A DNA stretch of 60,721 bases from Paucibacter sp. PLA-PC-4 (GTDB lineage Bacteria > Pseudomonadota > Gammaproteobacteria > Burkholderiales > Burkholderiaceae_C). Position numbers and translations under genes: made by a program. The stretch spans positions 1 to 60,721 of the forward strand of contig NZ_JAPFGP010000026.1 in the NCBI RefSeq assembly GCF_026241155.1. Direction: 5' to 3'. Shown here in pieces: positions 8,475 to 17,375 of this stretch. Under the pieces are notes generated by a model. It had not been told where the DNA came from. It searched no databases and saw only the letters and a program-made list of their open reading frames with translations. The number at the start of each line of letters is the position of its first letter. Position 1 is the stretch's first letter.

Positions 8475-9584
8475 CTACGCGAAAACCGCCTCTGGCACAT
8501 CCCCTCGATCAGTCAGCACTAGCGAGGGAATATGGGTGTCGGGACGCAGGTCGTAGCGAAGCAGCCGCAAGAACGATCGGCGCGTCCGGACGAATCGGTC
8601 CAGCAGCTGCTTGTCGTCCATGGTCTCGACGGGCAGCCAGTGCTGGTTCACGGCCATGAGGTTCAGCTCGGCAATGTGGGGCAGCAGTTCGGAGCCGATG
8701 CCAAAGGTCGCGATGATGATCAGGTGGGTATCTTCTGCGGCACTCCACAGCGTCAGCTCCGGCTCGAAGCGAGTGACGAGGCGGTGATAGAGCGGGGGCT
8801 CCAGTGCGAACCCGACGTCGGGCACATGCTTGATGACGAGCTTGTGCCCATGCCTGGCAGGAACGATGGCCTTCGCCTCGGCGATCAGCAGGAGCATCGA
8901 CGCCTCGCCGGAGCGGGACCTTGCGGCTTCGGCCCATCGGGCCTGCCTGCGTGCACGGATCGCGTCCGCCTGCACGACGCAGAAGGGTTCCGGGACCTCG
9001 AGCTTGCTGGACAGTGCTTCGCCGCAGGCGACCATCCGTGATGCGGCCTGCAGCAGCTGGCGACGCACGGCCCCCCAACTGCGCCGGCCCTCGAAGCCGG
9101 GGTGCCAGCGCGTGAGCTCTGCCTGATCCCAGAGGTAGTGCAGCAGGGCGCGCAGGGACAGGCGAGACGTGCTGCTGCTGGCTGTGCTGGCGACAGAAGG
9201 AAGCCGGAGCGGTGTCATGTGGGCTGACCGCCTGGAAAGGGAGAAGCCCAGCTTCAGCAGGGTCATGCCGCTGCTCGGATCCTCCTTGATCGCGCTGCCG
9301 AGCAAGGGGCGAATCCCTGACAGCTCCGGCGGGGGCTCATACGAGGGGCAGGCAGGTGCATGCCGAAGGCCTGTTCCGGGCATGCGTTTGACGAGGTAGT
9401 TGCCCGCCAGCCTGGCGATGTACATCTCGATGCCCTCTGGCCGGCACAGGCAGCGGGGGCGCCGCTGCCTGCCATAGGCCTGGGCGACGGCTGCTGCGAA
9501 TCCCGGTGACGTGGGCAGGAGCCGCTGGCCTTCGATCTCCAGCGCTGACGCCTTCGGTCCCATCTTGGTGGCGATTGTGCTCAT
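8475..9584 (-). CDS. DUF1173-like protein of conjugative elements
   Basis: Protein of 369 residues. Its N-terminal part has a metal-binding look: CLCRPEG, then MYIARLAGNYLVKRMPGTG and HAPACPSYEPP (Cys at about 45, 47 and 79 plus His). This pattern resembles DUF1173 proteins, which are found on plasmids and integrative elements near type IV secretion genes. Their function is unknown. No signal peptide or membrane helix is seen, so it is probably cytoplasmic. It is the last gene of the leftward conjugation cluster, 9 bp after the LPD7-like gene, so it is probably co-transcribed. The DUF1173 assignment is from memory of the family pattern. Confidence 0.75.
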   Translation of the reverse strand: MSTIATKMGPKASALEIEGQRLLPTSPGFAAAVAQAYGRQRRPRCLCRPEGIEMYIARLAGNYLVKRMPGTGLRHAPACPSYEPPPELSGIRPLLGSAIKEDPSSGMTLLKLGFSLSRRSAHMTPLRLPSVASTASSSTSRLSLRALLHYLWDQAELTRWHPGFEGRRSWGAVRRQLLQAASRMVACGEALSSKLEVPEPFCVVQADAIRARRQARWAEAARSRSGEASMLLLIAEAKAIVPARHGHKLVIKHVPDVGFALEPPLYHRLVTRFEPELTLWSAAEDTHLIIIATFGIGSELLPHIAELNLMAVNQHWLPVETMDDKQLLDRFVRTRRSFLRLLRYDLRPDTHIPSLVLTDRGDVPEAVFA

Positions 9585-9593
9585 CGCAGGGCT

Positions 9594-10808
9594 TCAGCGC
9601 ACGGGGGGTGCTGGGGCGCGATCGTGCTGGCGATCCGGGGTCCGGCTGACATCGGGTGCTGGTGCTGCGACTGTGGCCTGACGCTCGGCGCTGCGGTCGT
9701 AGACCCTGACCTTGGGCACGTGGCCGTTGCGGGCCATCTCCGCCAGCTGTCTTTCGGCGGCGGCCAGCACGGCCAGGCGCTTGGCTTCGGGCACTTTCTT
9801 CTCGGTCAGGATCGCGTCCATGGCGGCGATCACGGCCTTGCGGCTGCCGCCACGGGCCGAGGGTTTGTCGCTGACGACCGCTGGTGCGTGTGGACTGGAT
9901 GGGCCAACGGCTTCCGGTACGGGCTGGATGCGGTTGTGCTGCCGTGCCTCGCGCTCGCGCCTGAGGAGGTTCATGTCGCCGAGATTGGGCTCGTAGCCCA
10001 GGGCCTTGACGCCACGGATGGAGGCTTCCAGCCAGACCATGCGTCGGAAGTCGTCTGCGCCGGAGACCCGCAGTCCCGTCCAGCCTCGGGCTTGGGCGAG
10101 GTCGACCATGGAGCGTGCCACTGAGGGGCTGTTGGTGTCGGTGCTCAGGCGCAGATGCGACTCGGTGAAGGCGACCCGGGAGCTGTCGCCACGGAATCGG
10201 TACTCGGTGCTGCCGATCGCCATGTCACCGAGGGTGATGGGAGCCCGCTTGATGATGTACTGCTCCTGCAGCGAGCTCTCGATGCGCGCCACCATGGCGG
10301 CACGCTCGGCTTGTGCGTCGATTCTGGCCTGGATCTTCGCGCCGGCCTTGTCTGCGCCGGCGGCGCGCTTCGCTGCTGGGCCCGTCGTGCGCTCGTCGGC
10401 GGCGGCATCAGATGGGTCCGGGAAGTCGTCCCGGGTGGTTCGCAGGTCCGGCGCAGGCTTCATCAAGGCAGGCAGGCGATCGCCACGCTGCCATTCGCCG
10501 TCGATCTTGCGGACCGGCGTTCGCGTGCCATCTGCATCGATCGCCGTGAAGCGACTCGCATCCAGTTGTGCCGCCTTGGCGGTCATCTCGCCGAAGGTCC
10601 TGGCGCGGTAGGTGACCTCGTTGAAGGGATCCCGAAGCTCGTAGCGCTCGCCTTGCGGCGGCGCCGGATTCAGATCCCTGTCCGCGCGGGCACGAGGGGC
10701 CGGCTCGACCGTGCCTCCGTGTGCGCCTGCGGGCGCGGCTGCGACGGCAGCCGATGAATGTGCCGGCGCGGCGGCGGCGCCAGGCCTGTTGGTGTGTTCC
10801 TTGTCCAT
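9594..10808 (-). CDS. LPD7-like domain protein, conjugation-associated
   Basis: Protein of 404 residues with low-complexity Ala/Pro-rich ends and an ordered middle. Residues about 200-290 (AITLGDMA-type start, then STEYRFRGDSSRVAFTESHL and ARGWTGLRVSGADDFRR, then LEASIRGVKALGYEP) resemble the LPD7 large polyvalent-protein-associated domain. That domain often accompanies relaxases and is thought to help DNA processing or binding. The segment RYELRDPFNEVTYRARTFGEM near residue 53 is a second conserved-looking unit. No relaxase motifs (HUH or catalytic Tyr) are seen, so it is not the relaxase itself. It sits between the OmpA-like gene and the DUF1173-like gene in the same direction. Confidence 0.7.
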   Translation of the reverse strand: MDKEHTNRPGAAAAPAHSSAAVAAAPAGAHGGTVEPAPRARADRDLNPAPPQGERYELRDPFNEVTYRARTFGEMTAKAAQLDASRFTAIDADGTRTPVRKIDGEWQRGDRLPALMKPAPDLRTTRDDFPDPSDAAADERTTGPAAKRAAGADKAGAKIQARIDAQAERAAMVARIESSLQEQYIIKRAPITLGDMAIGSTEYRFRGDSSRVAFTESHLRLSTDTNSPSVARSMVDLAQARGWTGLRVSGADDFRRMVWLEASIRGVKALGYEPNLGDMNLLRREREARQHNRIQPVPEAVGPSSPHAPAVVSDKPSARGGSRKAVIAAMDAILTEKKVPEAKRLAVLAAAERQLAEMARNGHVPKVRVYDRSAERQATVAAPAPDVSRTPDRQHDRAPAPPVR

Positions 10809-10862
10809 GAGGGGCTCCTGTGCGGGCTTGGCAGTCGCTGCGCTTGAGGCTCAGTGCGCGAT

Positions 10863-11597
10863 TCAGTGGGAAAGGGCGCTGGATGCCGAGGCGGTGTTGA
10901 GTGCCACAGGCAGGGCGCGATAGATCTCGATCTCGACGCGCCGGTTCAGCCTGCGGCCTTGCGCGGATTGGTTGTCCGCCAGATGGTCTCCGGTGGGTTG
11001 GTAGGTCGCCCGGATCTGTGAGGGGCTCACACCTGCAGCGACCAGGTAGTCGGCCACCGCAGCCGCACGCGCTCGGGCGATGCGGCTTTCCGCCGCGACG
11101 TCGCCTTGTCCGTCGGTGCGGCCGCGCAGCAGGATGAGCGGCGCTCCTTTGGCTTCCTTGAGCAGCGCGCTGGCCGTGCTCGCCGGGATGTCCACCCGGG
11201 TGCTGCCGTACTCGAAGTGAACGATGGCCACCGCGTTGGCCGCGCTGGCCTCGGCGTTCGGGCGGGCCTCAGGACTGTCCGGCTGCGGCTGAGGCTGAGG
11301 CTGAGGCAGTTTGGGCGGATGGGGCGGCTCCAGCTTGGCGACGAGGTCCCTCAGCAGGGCCAGTCGCTGTTGTTCTATGGCGGCCCTTGCGGCGCTTCGC
11401 TCGGCGCCGAGGGCGCGCAGCTGGCTGTTCCGAAGCTCGGAGCTGCAGGCCTGCAGCTCCACGGCCATGGCGGTGTTTGCCGGCCGCTTGGGCGCATTGT
11501 CGACCGAGGGTGGCCTGGGCGGTGAGCTGCAGGACGCGAGCAGCAGGAGCCAGGGGAGGAAGGCGGTGAGAGGGGCGAGGAGTCGGGCGGGGTGCAT
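10863..11597 (-). CDS. OmpA-family lipoprotein of the conjugation cluster
   Basis: Outer-membrane lipoprotein of 244 residues. The N-terminus is a lipoprotein signal ending in LLLLASC (Cys about residue 23). A Pro-rich linker with PQ repeats (about residues 99-108) leads to a C-terminal OmpA-like peptidoglycan-binding domain: HFEYGSTRVD, LLRGRTDGQGD, ARARAAAVADYLVAAGV, then QGRRLNRRVEIEI. Such proteins can anchor the secretion channel to the cell wall. The start overlaps nothing and lies 12 bp after virD4, in the same direction. The OmpA domain is clear; a specific role in conjugation is inferred from position. Confidence 0.88.
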   Translation of the reverse strand: MHPARLLAPLTAFLPWLLLLASCSSPPRPPSVDNAPKRPANTAMAVELQACSSELRNSQLRALGAERSAARAAIEQQRLALLRDLVAKLEPPHPPKLPQPQPQPQPDSPEARPNAEASAANAVAIVHFEYGSTRVDIPASTASALLKEAKGAPLILLRGRTDGQGDVAAESRIARARAAAVADYLVAAGVSPSQIRATYQPTGDHLADNQSAQGRRLNRRVEIEIYRALPVALNTASASSALSH

Positions 11598-11609
11598 GGT
11601 CAGCTCCTT

Positions 11610-13646
11610 TCATGGGTGGGCTCGTTCGGTTGCTGTCGCGGGCTCGCGGGGGGCTTGCGAAGCGATGGCAGCGTGGGTCGGGGTCGGTGTTGCCAGGACG
11701 CCGTCTGCATCCGGCAATGGTTCGACCGAACCACCGTTTACGCGCGGGGGTGGCGGCATCCCGTCGAGGAACTTCACCAGTCCCTTCGCGATCGATTCGG
11801 CATCACCTTCCAGGGGCGGCAGCTTCGATATGTCGTAGGCGAGCTCATCGAAGCGCAGACGCTCTCCGGGTGCGAGTTCGTCGTCTGCCTCGCGCCAGCG
11901 CTGCTGAAGGCGGGCGAGGTGAAGGTCCATGTCCAGGGCGGGCACCACCGGCGGCGGCTGCAGGCGCTGCTGGAAGACTGGTTCCCGGTAATAGCGGATC
12001 TTGTCGCCGAGGATCGGCTTGCAGCCTTCCATGATGATGACCAGGCGCTCGCTACCGAGTTCCTTGAACTCCTGGGGCAGCAGCAGGGCGCGACGCTGCT
12101 CGCTGTCGTTGCGGCTGACCGTTGTCTGCCCCTTGCCGCTGAAGGATCGGCTTCGCCCGTGCGAGGTCGCCCGTTCGGTGAAATGCCCCAGCATCTCGCT
12201 GTACTCGTTGGCGTCCCGCTGCTCGCGAGGCGCGAACAGGATCTGCAGCCCGTGGTTGGTGGCGAAGCTGCGAGCCTCCTTGTCGCCATAGACGGCGTCG
12301 AGCTGCGACATGGCCTGCACCACGGTCAGCAGGCGCAGGTTGTAGCCGGCGAGGAAGGCGGCCGAGCTCGTGATGATGGGCACACGGCCCATCGCGGTGA
12401 ACTCGTCGTTCACCAGCAGGCACTGGTAGCGCAAGGTCGAGTCCTGCTCAGGCAGTCGCCGGGTGTTCAGGCTGACCAGCTGCGAGAAGAACAGGCTCAG
12501 CAGGGGACGGGCGCTGGCCAGGCGGTGCGGCGGGATGCGCACGTAGATGGAGTGGCGGGTGCGACGCACGTCCTCCACATGAAAATCGTCCCCGCTGGTG
12601 GCGGCATCGACGACCGCATCGGCAAAGATCGTCAGCGGCGCGTTGAACGTCGCAACGATGCTCGACAAGGTGGCTTCCGAGCTGGAAAGCAGCCGCTGCA
12701 GGGCGTCGACGCACTCGTCGGACAAGGGGTGCTGTCCCTCCCGGCGCTGTTCGATGGTGTCCGTCAAGTGATGCTTCAGCGATCGGCCCTTGCCGGAGGA
12801 CTGGCGCAGCATCTCGCCGATCGTGCGCTGCAGGCTTGGCGTTTCCAGCAGCAGCAAGCCCAGACCCAGGAACAGGTTGCGAGCCTGGTCGTTGAAGAAA
12901 GCCTCGGACGAGGTGCCGCTGCCATCGTTGGGGTAGAACGCCTGCGCGATGCCCAGCAGATCGCCGACCCGGTGCAGCTCGCTGGTCCGTACCGCCGTCA
13001 AGGGGTTCCAGCGATGGCTGCGGGCCTCTTCATCAAAGGGTGAGAAGGCATAGACGGTCTGGCCATGCGCGCCGCGGTAACCGGCGGTGACGGCGTAGTT
13101 CTCTCCCTTGATGTCCAGCACGACGACCGAGTCCGGCCAGTTCAGCAGATTGGGGATCACGACGCCTGCGCCTTTGCCGCTGCGCGTGGGGGCGGACAGC
13201 ATCACCGAGAGCTGGCCGTGCAGGCTCAGGAACTTGCCGCGGTGCCGGCCCACCAGGATGCCCGGTCCGCCGGTCGTCGTGAGCCCCGCGCTCTGGATCT
13301 CCTGTGCCGTCGCGAAGCGGGCATTGCCGTGCAAGGGGCGGCGCATGCGCAGCGTGGACCACATCGCCGCAGGCAGCAGCACCAACAGCCCGCCCGCGCA
13401 CAGTGCCATGGAGACCTGCAGTTTCTTGCGAAGCGTGGGATCGTCGGCGTAGAGCTGCCAGTAGCTGGCGATGCTGGTCAGCCGCGCCTGCGCGGGGTTC
13501 GCCCGGTTCAGCAGCAGGAACAGGGCGCCGGACAGGTAGGCCGCAGCGCAGGCCAGCGCGGCATAGCCGGCCAGGGCAAAGACAGTGGCCACGACCTTTC
13601 TGGAGGTCGACCAGGCTGGGGTCGGAATTTCGCCCGGGCCGCTCAT
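11610..13646 (-). CDS. virD4: Type IV secretion coupling protein VirD4/TraG
   Basis: Inner-membrane ATPase that brings the relaxase-DNA complex to the secretion channel. It has 678 residues with two N-terminal transmembrane helices (about 19-47 and 78-98), Walker A SAPTRSGKGAG with K158, a LDIKGENYAVTAGYR segment, and Walker B CLLVNDEFTAMG. The C-terminus is Pro-rich. Its ATG overlaps the virB11 stop by 4 bp (ATGA), which shows translational coupling. Presence of a coupling protein means the cluster is meant for DNA transfer, or at least for substrates recruited by VirD4. The matching relaxase is not in the window. Confidence 0.95.
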   Translation of the reverse strand: MSGPGEIPTPAWSTSRKVVATVFALAGYAALACAAAYLSGALFLLLNRANPAQARLTSIASYWQLYADDPTLRKKLQVSMALCAGGLLVLLPAAMWSTLRMRRPLHGNARFATAQEIQSAGLTTTGGPGILVGRHRGKFLSLHGQLSVMLSAPTRSGKGAGVVIPNLLNWPDSVVVLDIKGENYAVTAGYRGAHGQTVYAFSPFDEEARSHRWNPLTAVRTSELHRVGDLLGIAQAFYPNDGSGTSSEAFFNDQARNLFLGLGLLLLETPSLQRTIGEMLRQSSGKGRSLKHHLTDTIEQRREGQHPLSDECVDALQRLLSSSEATLSSIVATFNAPLTIFADAVVDAATSGDDFHVEDVRRTRHSIYVRIPPHRLASARPLLSLFFSQLVSLNTRRLPEQDSTLRYQCLLVNDEFTAMGRVPIITSSAAFLAGYNLRLLTVVQAMSQLDAVYGDKEARSFATNHGLQILFAPREQRDANEYSEMLGHFTERATSHGRSRSFSGKGQTTVSRNDSEQRRALLLPQEFKELGSERLVIIMEGCKPILGDKIRYYREPVFQQRLQPPPVVPALDMDLHLARLQQRWREADDELAPGERLRFDELAYDISKLPPLEGDAESIAKGLVKFLDGMPPPPRVNGGSVEPLPDADGVLATPTPTHAAIASQAPREPATATERAHP

Positions 13647-14788
13647 GGGAACAGCTCCCCATTGGCGGGCGCGAGGTCGATGCGGCGCGTCCGGGGTTCA
13701 TAGCTGATCTCGGAGATGAAGCGTCCCCGCTCGTCGCGGTCGAACTGAACGACCACATCGACCACCTGGCGCAGCAGGCATCGGATCTCGCCCAGGGTCA
13801 TGCCACCGCCACCCCCGCTGGACTCGCGGATCATCAAGGCCATCTGCTCGATGGCCAGGGCGCAGCTGCCGGCATGCACGCTGGTGAAGCCCGGATGGGC
13901 CGATGCAGCCAGCCGAACAAAATCAAAGCACTCCTCGCCGCGAAGCTCGGCCAAGAGGATGCGGTCGGGCCGCATGCGCAGACAGGCTTCGAGCAGCGAC
14001 CTGGCGCTGACCCGTGCCACGCCCTGGCTGCCCTTGCTGTAGAACAGATGCACGGTGTTGGGGTGGTGGAGCATGGGCAGCTCGGCCGTGTCCTCGATCG
14101 TGATCAGCCGTTCCTGCACAGGCACCTCCTCGATCAGTGCCTTCAGGAAGGTGGTCTTGCCTGAACCGGTCTTGCCGCTGACCACGATGGTCTGGCGCTG
14201 GCGCACAGCCAGCTGCAGGAACTCGACCAGGCGCCCGGCTTGCAGCAGCGACTGCAGCTCCCGTTCATAGGGCTGGGGGGCATCGGGCCTGGTGCCGCAG
14301 CCCAGGCGGTCGAACAAGCCGTCGGCGGCCAGCGCCGGCAGCGGCCGCAGCAGGGTGGAGGGCCGTCGCATCGTGATCGACACCGTGCCGCGCGTGACAG
14401 CCGGCGGTATCACGAACTGGATGCGCTCGCCGCTGGGCAGCGTAGCGGCCAGGAGCGGGTGCTCCTGGGAGACCTGCTGGTCGGTGTAGGTGGCCACGGC
14501 CATGGCCAGCGACAGGCAGCGTTCCAGGCTCAGCGTCGGCAGCTCGCAGCGCCGCCAGCCCGCCCCGTCCTCGACCATGGCCCAGCCCGGCGCGTTGACG
14601 CAGACCTCCAGCACGCCCGGCTCGTCCAGCAGGGCGCGCAGCGGGCGCAGGAACTCGATCACCGAGGTGGCATCGCCAGCCCAGGTGGCGTCCTGGCTTG
14701 CGTCGCCCGTAGAGGCGTCCGCAAAGGGGCTTGCTCGGGGCGCCGTCGCCGCGACAGCGGGGGCAGGATGGGCCGGCAGCGTGCTCAT
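13643..14788 (-). CDS. virB11: Type IV secretion ATPase VirB11
   Basis: Hexameric cytoplasmic traffic ATPase of 381 residues. Walker A is GKTGSGKT at 205-212, followed by an Asp box (ITIEDTAELPM), a His box (SAHPGFTSVHAGS) and Walker B-like RILLAELRGEE. The first 45 residues are Ala-rich and probably unstructured, longer than in most VirB11 proteins. Start and stop each overlap the neighbouring gene by 4 bp, virB10 upstream and virD4 downstream. A Gly run (GGGGG, about 327-331) in a loop is unusual but does not affect known motifs. Confidence 0.95.
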   Translation of the reverse strand: MSTLPAHPAPAVAATAPRASPFADASTGDASQDATWAGDATSVIEFLRPLRALLDEPGVLEVCVNAPGWAMVEDGAGWRRCELPTLSLERCLSLAMAVATYTDQQVSQEHPLLAATLPSGERIQFVIPPAVTRGTVSITMRRPSTLLRPLPALAADGLFDRLGCGTRPDAPQPYERELQSLLQAGRLVEFLQLAVRQRQTIVVSGKTGSGKTTFLKALIEEVPVQERLITIEDTAELPMLHHPNTVHLFYSKGSQGVARVSARSLLEACLRMRPDRILLAELRGEECFDFVRLAASAHPGFTSVHAGSCALAIEQMALMIRESSGGGGGMTLGEIRCLLRQVVDVVVQFDRDERGRFISEISYEPRTRRIDLAPANGELFP

Positions 14789-16359
14789 GGTGCGCTCGGC
14801 TGCAGTTCGTAGACCCCCGAGAAATCGATGTCGCGGGCCACATGGATGGCGGCGATGCCGCCCTGGTTGCGGTAGATCGTCGGCGGGATGTTGATCGTGC
14901 TGTCGAGCACCTTCTCAGCGAGCTTCGAGGTGCTCGACGTGGTCGAAGAGAGCACCACGGTGCCGCTGCGGTGTTCCTCGGACTGCTTGCTGGCGATCAG
15001 CTGGACCGAGTCGTCGATCAGGGACAGCAGCATGGCCGCGCCGATGCGCTCGGACCAGCGCTTGTCGACATGGCCGTCGATGCCCGACTCGCCGAGCTGG
15101 CCGGTGGCCGGGGAGTCGATGTCCACGATCACGCCCAGCGGCGTGCGCACGCGCGTCCACAGCACAGGAATACGCACGGTGCCGGGGCGCACCGTGGTGA
15201 GCCGGTACTCGCCGTCCAGGTGCGAGCCCCGCTCGATCAGCAGCACGCGGCCATCGTCGCCGTAGACATGGCGCTGGACCATGCAGCTGACCAGGCCGGC
15301 GCTTGCGGTAACCACCCGCGTCTTGAGCGCGCAGCTGAAGGAGGTGCCCTTGGGCAGGGTCAGGCTGCGATTGCCCAGCATGGCCGCCATGGCCTTCGGC
15401 GTCGCCGAGCGGGGCAAGATGCCGCCGAGCAACGCTGCTGCGGACTGGCCACCAGGGACCTGGCCCTGGGCCTGGGAGCGCGGCGGTGTGCCCGCAGCTG
15501 ACTGGTCGGGCGCAAGGTAGGCCGGTGAGCTCAGGCTCGGCGCTCCTGGCTGCGTCGCACCCTGCGCCAGATCTTGGCCGCGCGCCAGATCGCTCGCCTG
15601 GGTCAGCTGGTCGAGCAGGCCCTGGAGGCGCCGCTGATAGTCCTGGAGATTGCGCTCCGTCGCGAGCATGGGATCGCCGGCCTCGGTTCCGTGCTCGCCC
15701 CCTCGCACGTCCAAGGGGCGACCTGCGGACGACTCGTTGGGCAGGGGGCTCGCCACCCGGGAAGCGCCCAGGCCGGGTTTTGTGGTCACGAGCATGACGG
15801 GTGCATCCTCGGGGCGCCCAGCGCTAGGGCCGGCACCGGGCTGTGGGGCAGCGCCGGTCCGCCGCACGCCGATCGGCTCGGCCAGCTCCTCGTCGGTCGG
15901 CACCAGCGCTGGAATCCGGTGTGGCGATGCGGTGGCCGGGCCAGCGCTCGCCTGCTTGGCCGCCTGATGCGGGCTGCCGGGCGCTGCCGCGCCCGAGAGA
16001 TCAAGCTTGCGGGGCTCGGCGCTGGCTGCGGCCGGCCTGTCGCGGCCGGTTTTGCCGTCGTCAGCCGCCGTGCTGAACCAGCTTGATGACCAGCGTTGAA
16101 CGGCGATCACCGTGATGGTGGCCACGGTGCCAGCGAGCAGGAGCACCGCTATCACGCTCTTCCAGGAGATGGGCGGATGCCGTGGGGCCGACACGTCCGG
16201 GATTCGCGCCTGGTCGTCTGTCTGTGCTCCTGGCTTTGCGCCAGCGCCTGCCCGCCTCTCCGATTCGCTGTCCCTGTCCTCGGGCGAGGCGGGAACCACC
16301 GATCCGCCCATCTTGCCGGGCCGGTCCATGTCGCTGGCGCTGGTGGATGCGGTGTTCAT
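14785..16359 (-). CDS. virB10: Type IV secretion channel protein VirB10
   Basis: Energy-sensing scaffold that spans inner membrane, periplasm and outer membrane. The chosen start ATG 16357-16359 has GGAG 8 bases upstream and overlaps the virB9 stop (ATGA); the frame extends 53 more codons without support. It gives 524 residues: cytoplasmic tail, one membrane helix (about 68-87), a long Pro/Ala/Gly-rich periplasmic region, and the C-terminal beta-barrel domain (TSFSCALKTRVVTASAGLVS, then VQRHVYGDDGRVLLIERGS and further strands). GIDGHVDKRW and the MLLSLIDD segment correspond to the outer-membrane pore helices of the family. Confidence 0.94.
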   Translation of the reverse strand: MNTASTSASDMDRPGKMGGSVVPASPEDRDSESERRAGAGAKPGAQTDDQARIPDVSAPRHPPISWKSVIAVLLLAGTVATITVIAVQRWSSSWFSTAADDGKTGRDRPAAASAEPRKLDLSGAAAPGSPHQAAKQASAGPATASPHRIPALVPTDEELAEPIGVRRTGAAPQPGAGPSAGRPEDAPVMLVTTKPGLGASRVASPLPNESSAGRPLDVRGGEHGTEAGDPMLATERNLQDYQRRLQGLLDQLTQASDLARGQDLAQGATQPGAPSLSSPAYLAPDQSAAGTPPRSQAQGQVPGGQSAAALLGGILPRSATPKAMAAMLGNRSLTLPKGTSFSCALKTRVVTASAGLVSCMVQRHVYGDDGRVLLIERGSHLDGEYRLTTVRPGTVRIPVLWTRVRTPLGVIVDIDSPATGQLGESGIDGHVDKRWSERIGAAMLLSLIDDSVQLIASKQSEEHRSGTVVLSSTTSSTSKLAEKVLDSTINIPPTIYRNQGGIAAIHVARDIDFSGVYELQPSAP

Positions 16360-17375
16360 GGTGCAGCTCCGGCAAGCCTGGACGGTGGGGCTGCAGGCGC
16401 GGCTGGGGCCCCGGAGGCCGACGCGGCCGAGGGGGTGGCTTTCAGTGCTCGACGGATGCCCGGGACGGTGGTGCCTTGCTCGGGCGGAATGCCGTCGAGG
16501 TCGAAGGCTTCGTTCCACAAGCCGACCACAGCCGTGCCGGCGCGCAGCACCAGGCGCCGGCTCACCCGGTCCACGACCAGCAGCTCGTCTTCCATGCGGG
16601 CATTGACCAGGGCTTCGCTGCCGTCGCCAAGGACCTGGAATACCGCTGGCATCTCCCGGTTGCCCGGGAGTCGCAGGTAGGTGAAGCGCCCGTCGTCAAA
16701 GACCAGGGTCGGCACGATGTCCTGGGAATGCTCGCCCTCGGCCAGGGAGTATTGCGTGTTCACGATGGCCGGCTTGGCCTGCAGGCGCTCGGAGACCAGT
16801 TGCGCCGGGGAGGGCGCTCGCGGCGCATGTGGCTGAAGGCTGGCCTCGATCGCGCTGAGCACCAGGTGGGAACGCTCGGCCGAGCTCATGCGATTCGGCT
16901 CGCGGTCGCGCGGTGCTGGTGGTGGGCCAGCAGGTGGTGCCTTGACGATGAGGCGGTACAGGGCCGGCCTGGGATCGTCGTCGGGAAGCACCTGAAACCG
17001 CAGGTTGTGGATGCGCCGGCTGGTGACGATGGCCAGGTTGTTGGCTGCTGTGGCCGTGCTCTTGGGCTTGATGAAGACCGTGCGCCCGCTTGGCTGCGCC
17101 GCAATGCACCAGGCCGAGTCCGCCTTTGAGCAGTCGCCGCCCAGGCCAGCGGCGAGCTCCGTGATGGACTCGTCCGTATCGAGCAGCACGAGCGTGACCT
17201 GGCCTCGCTTGACGGGCACCGTCACGACGCGGTGGGGGTCGTATCTGATCTCACGCAGGCGAGGGTCGGTGGCCGCTGCCGGCGTGCTGCCGGCTGCCGG
17301 TCCCGCCCCCAGCAGGACGGCGATCAGCAAGCTGGGCACCGCCGTGCGGCTCATCGCTGCATGGGGCGCATTCAT
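16356..17375 (-). CDS. virB9: Type IV secretion outer-membrane complex protein VirB9
   Basis: Periplasmic protein of 339 residues that forms the outer-membrane core with VirB10 and VirB7. It has a signal peptide (about 1-30, ending PAAGSTPAA). The N-terminal domain includes IRYDPHRVVTVPVKRGQVT and an FIKPKSTATAANNLAIVTSRR segment, both typical of VirB9/TrbG. The C-terminal domain has FDDGRFTYLRLPGNREMPAVF and ends with an Ala/Pro tail. It overlaps virB8 and virB10 by 4 bp at each end. Two Cys (GGDCSKADSAWC) in the N-terminal domain could form a disulphide. Confidence 0.93.
   Translation of the reverse strand: MNAPHAAMSRTAVPSLLIAVLLGAGPAAGSTPAAATDPRLREIRYDPHRVVTVPVKRGQVTLVLLDTDESITELAAGLGGDCSKADSAWCIAAQPSGRTVFIKPKSTATAANNLAIVTSRRIHNLRFQVLPDDDPRPALYRLIVKAPPAGPPPAPRDREPNRMSSAERSHLVLSAIEASLQPHAPRAPSPAQLVSERLQAKPAIVNTQYSLAEGEHSQDIVPTLVFDDGRFTYLRLPGNREMPAVFQVLGDGSEALVNARMEDELLVVDRVSRRLVLRAGTAVVGLWNEAFDLDGIPPEQGTTVPGIRRALKATPSAASASGAPAAPAAPPSRLAGAAP

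Noticed and set aside
8096-8500. 134-codon minus-strand frame between narX and the conjugation cluster
   Set aside because: No ribosome site or family resemblance and it covers the FNR box and palindrome.
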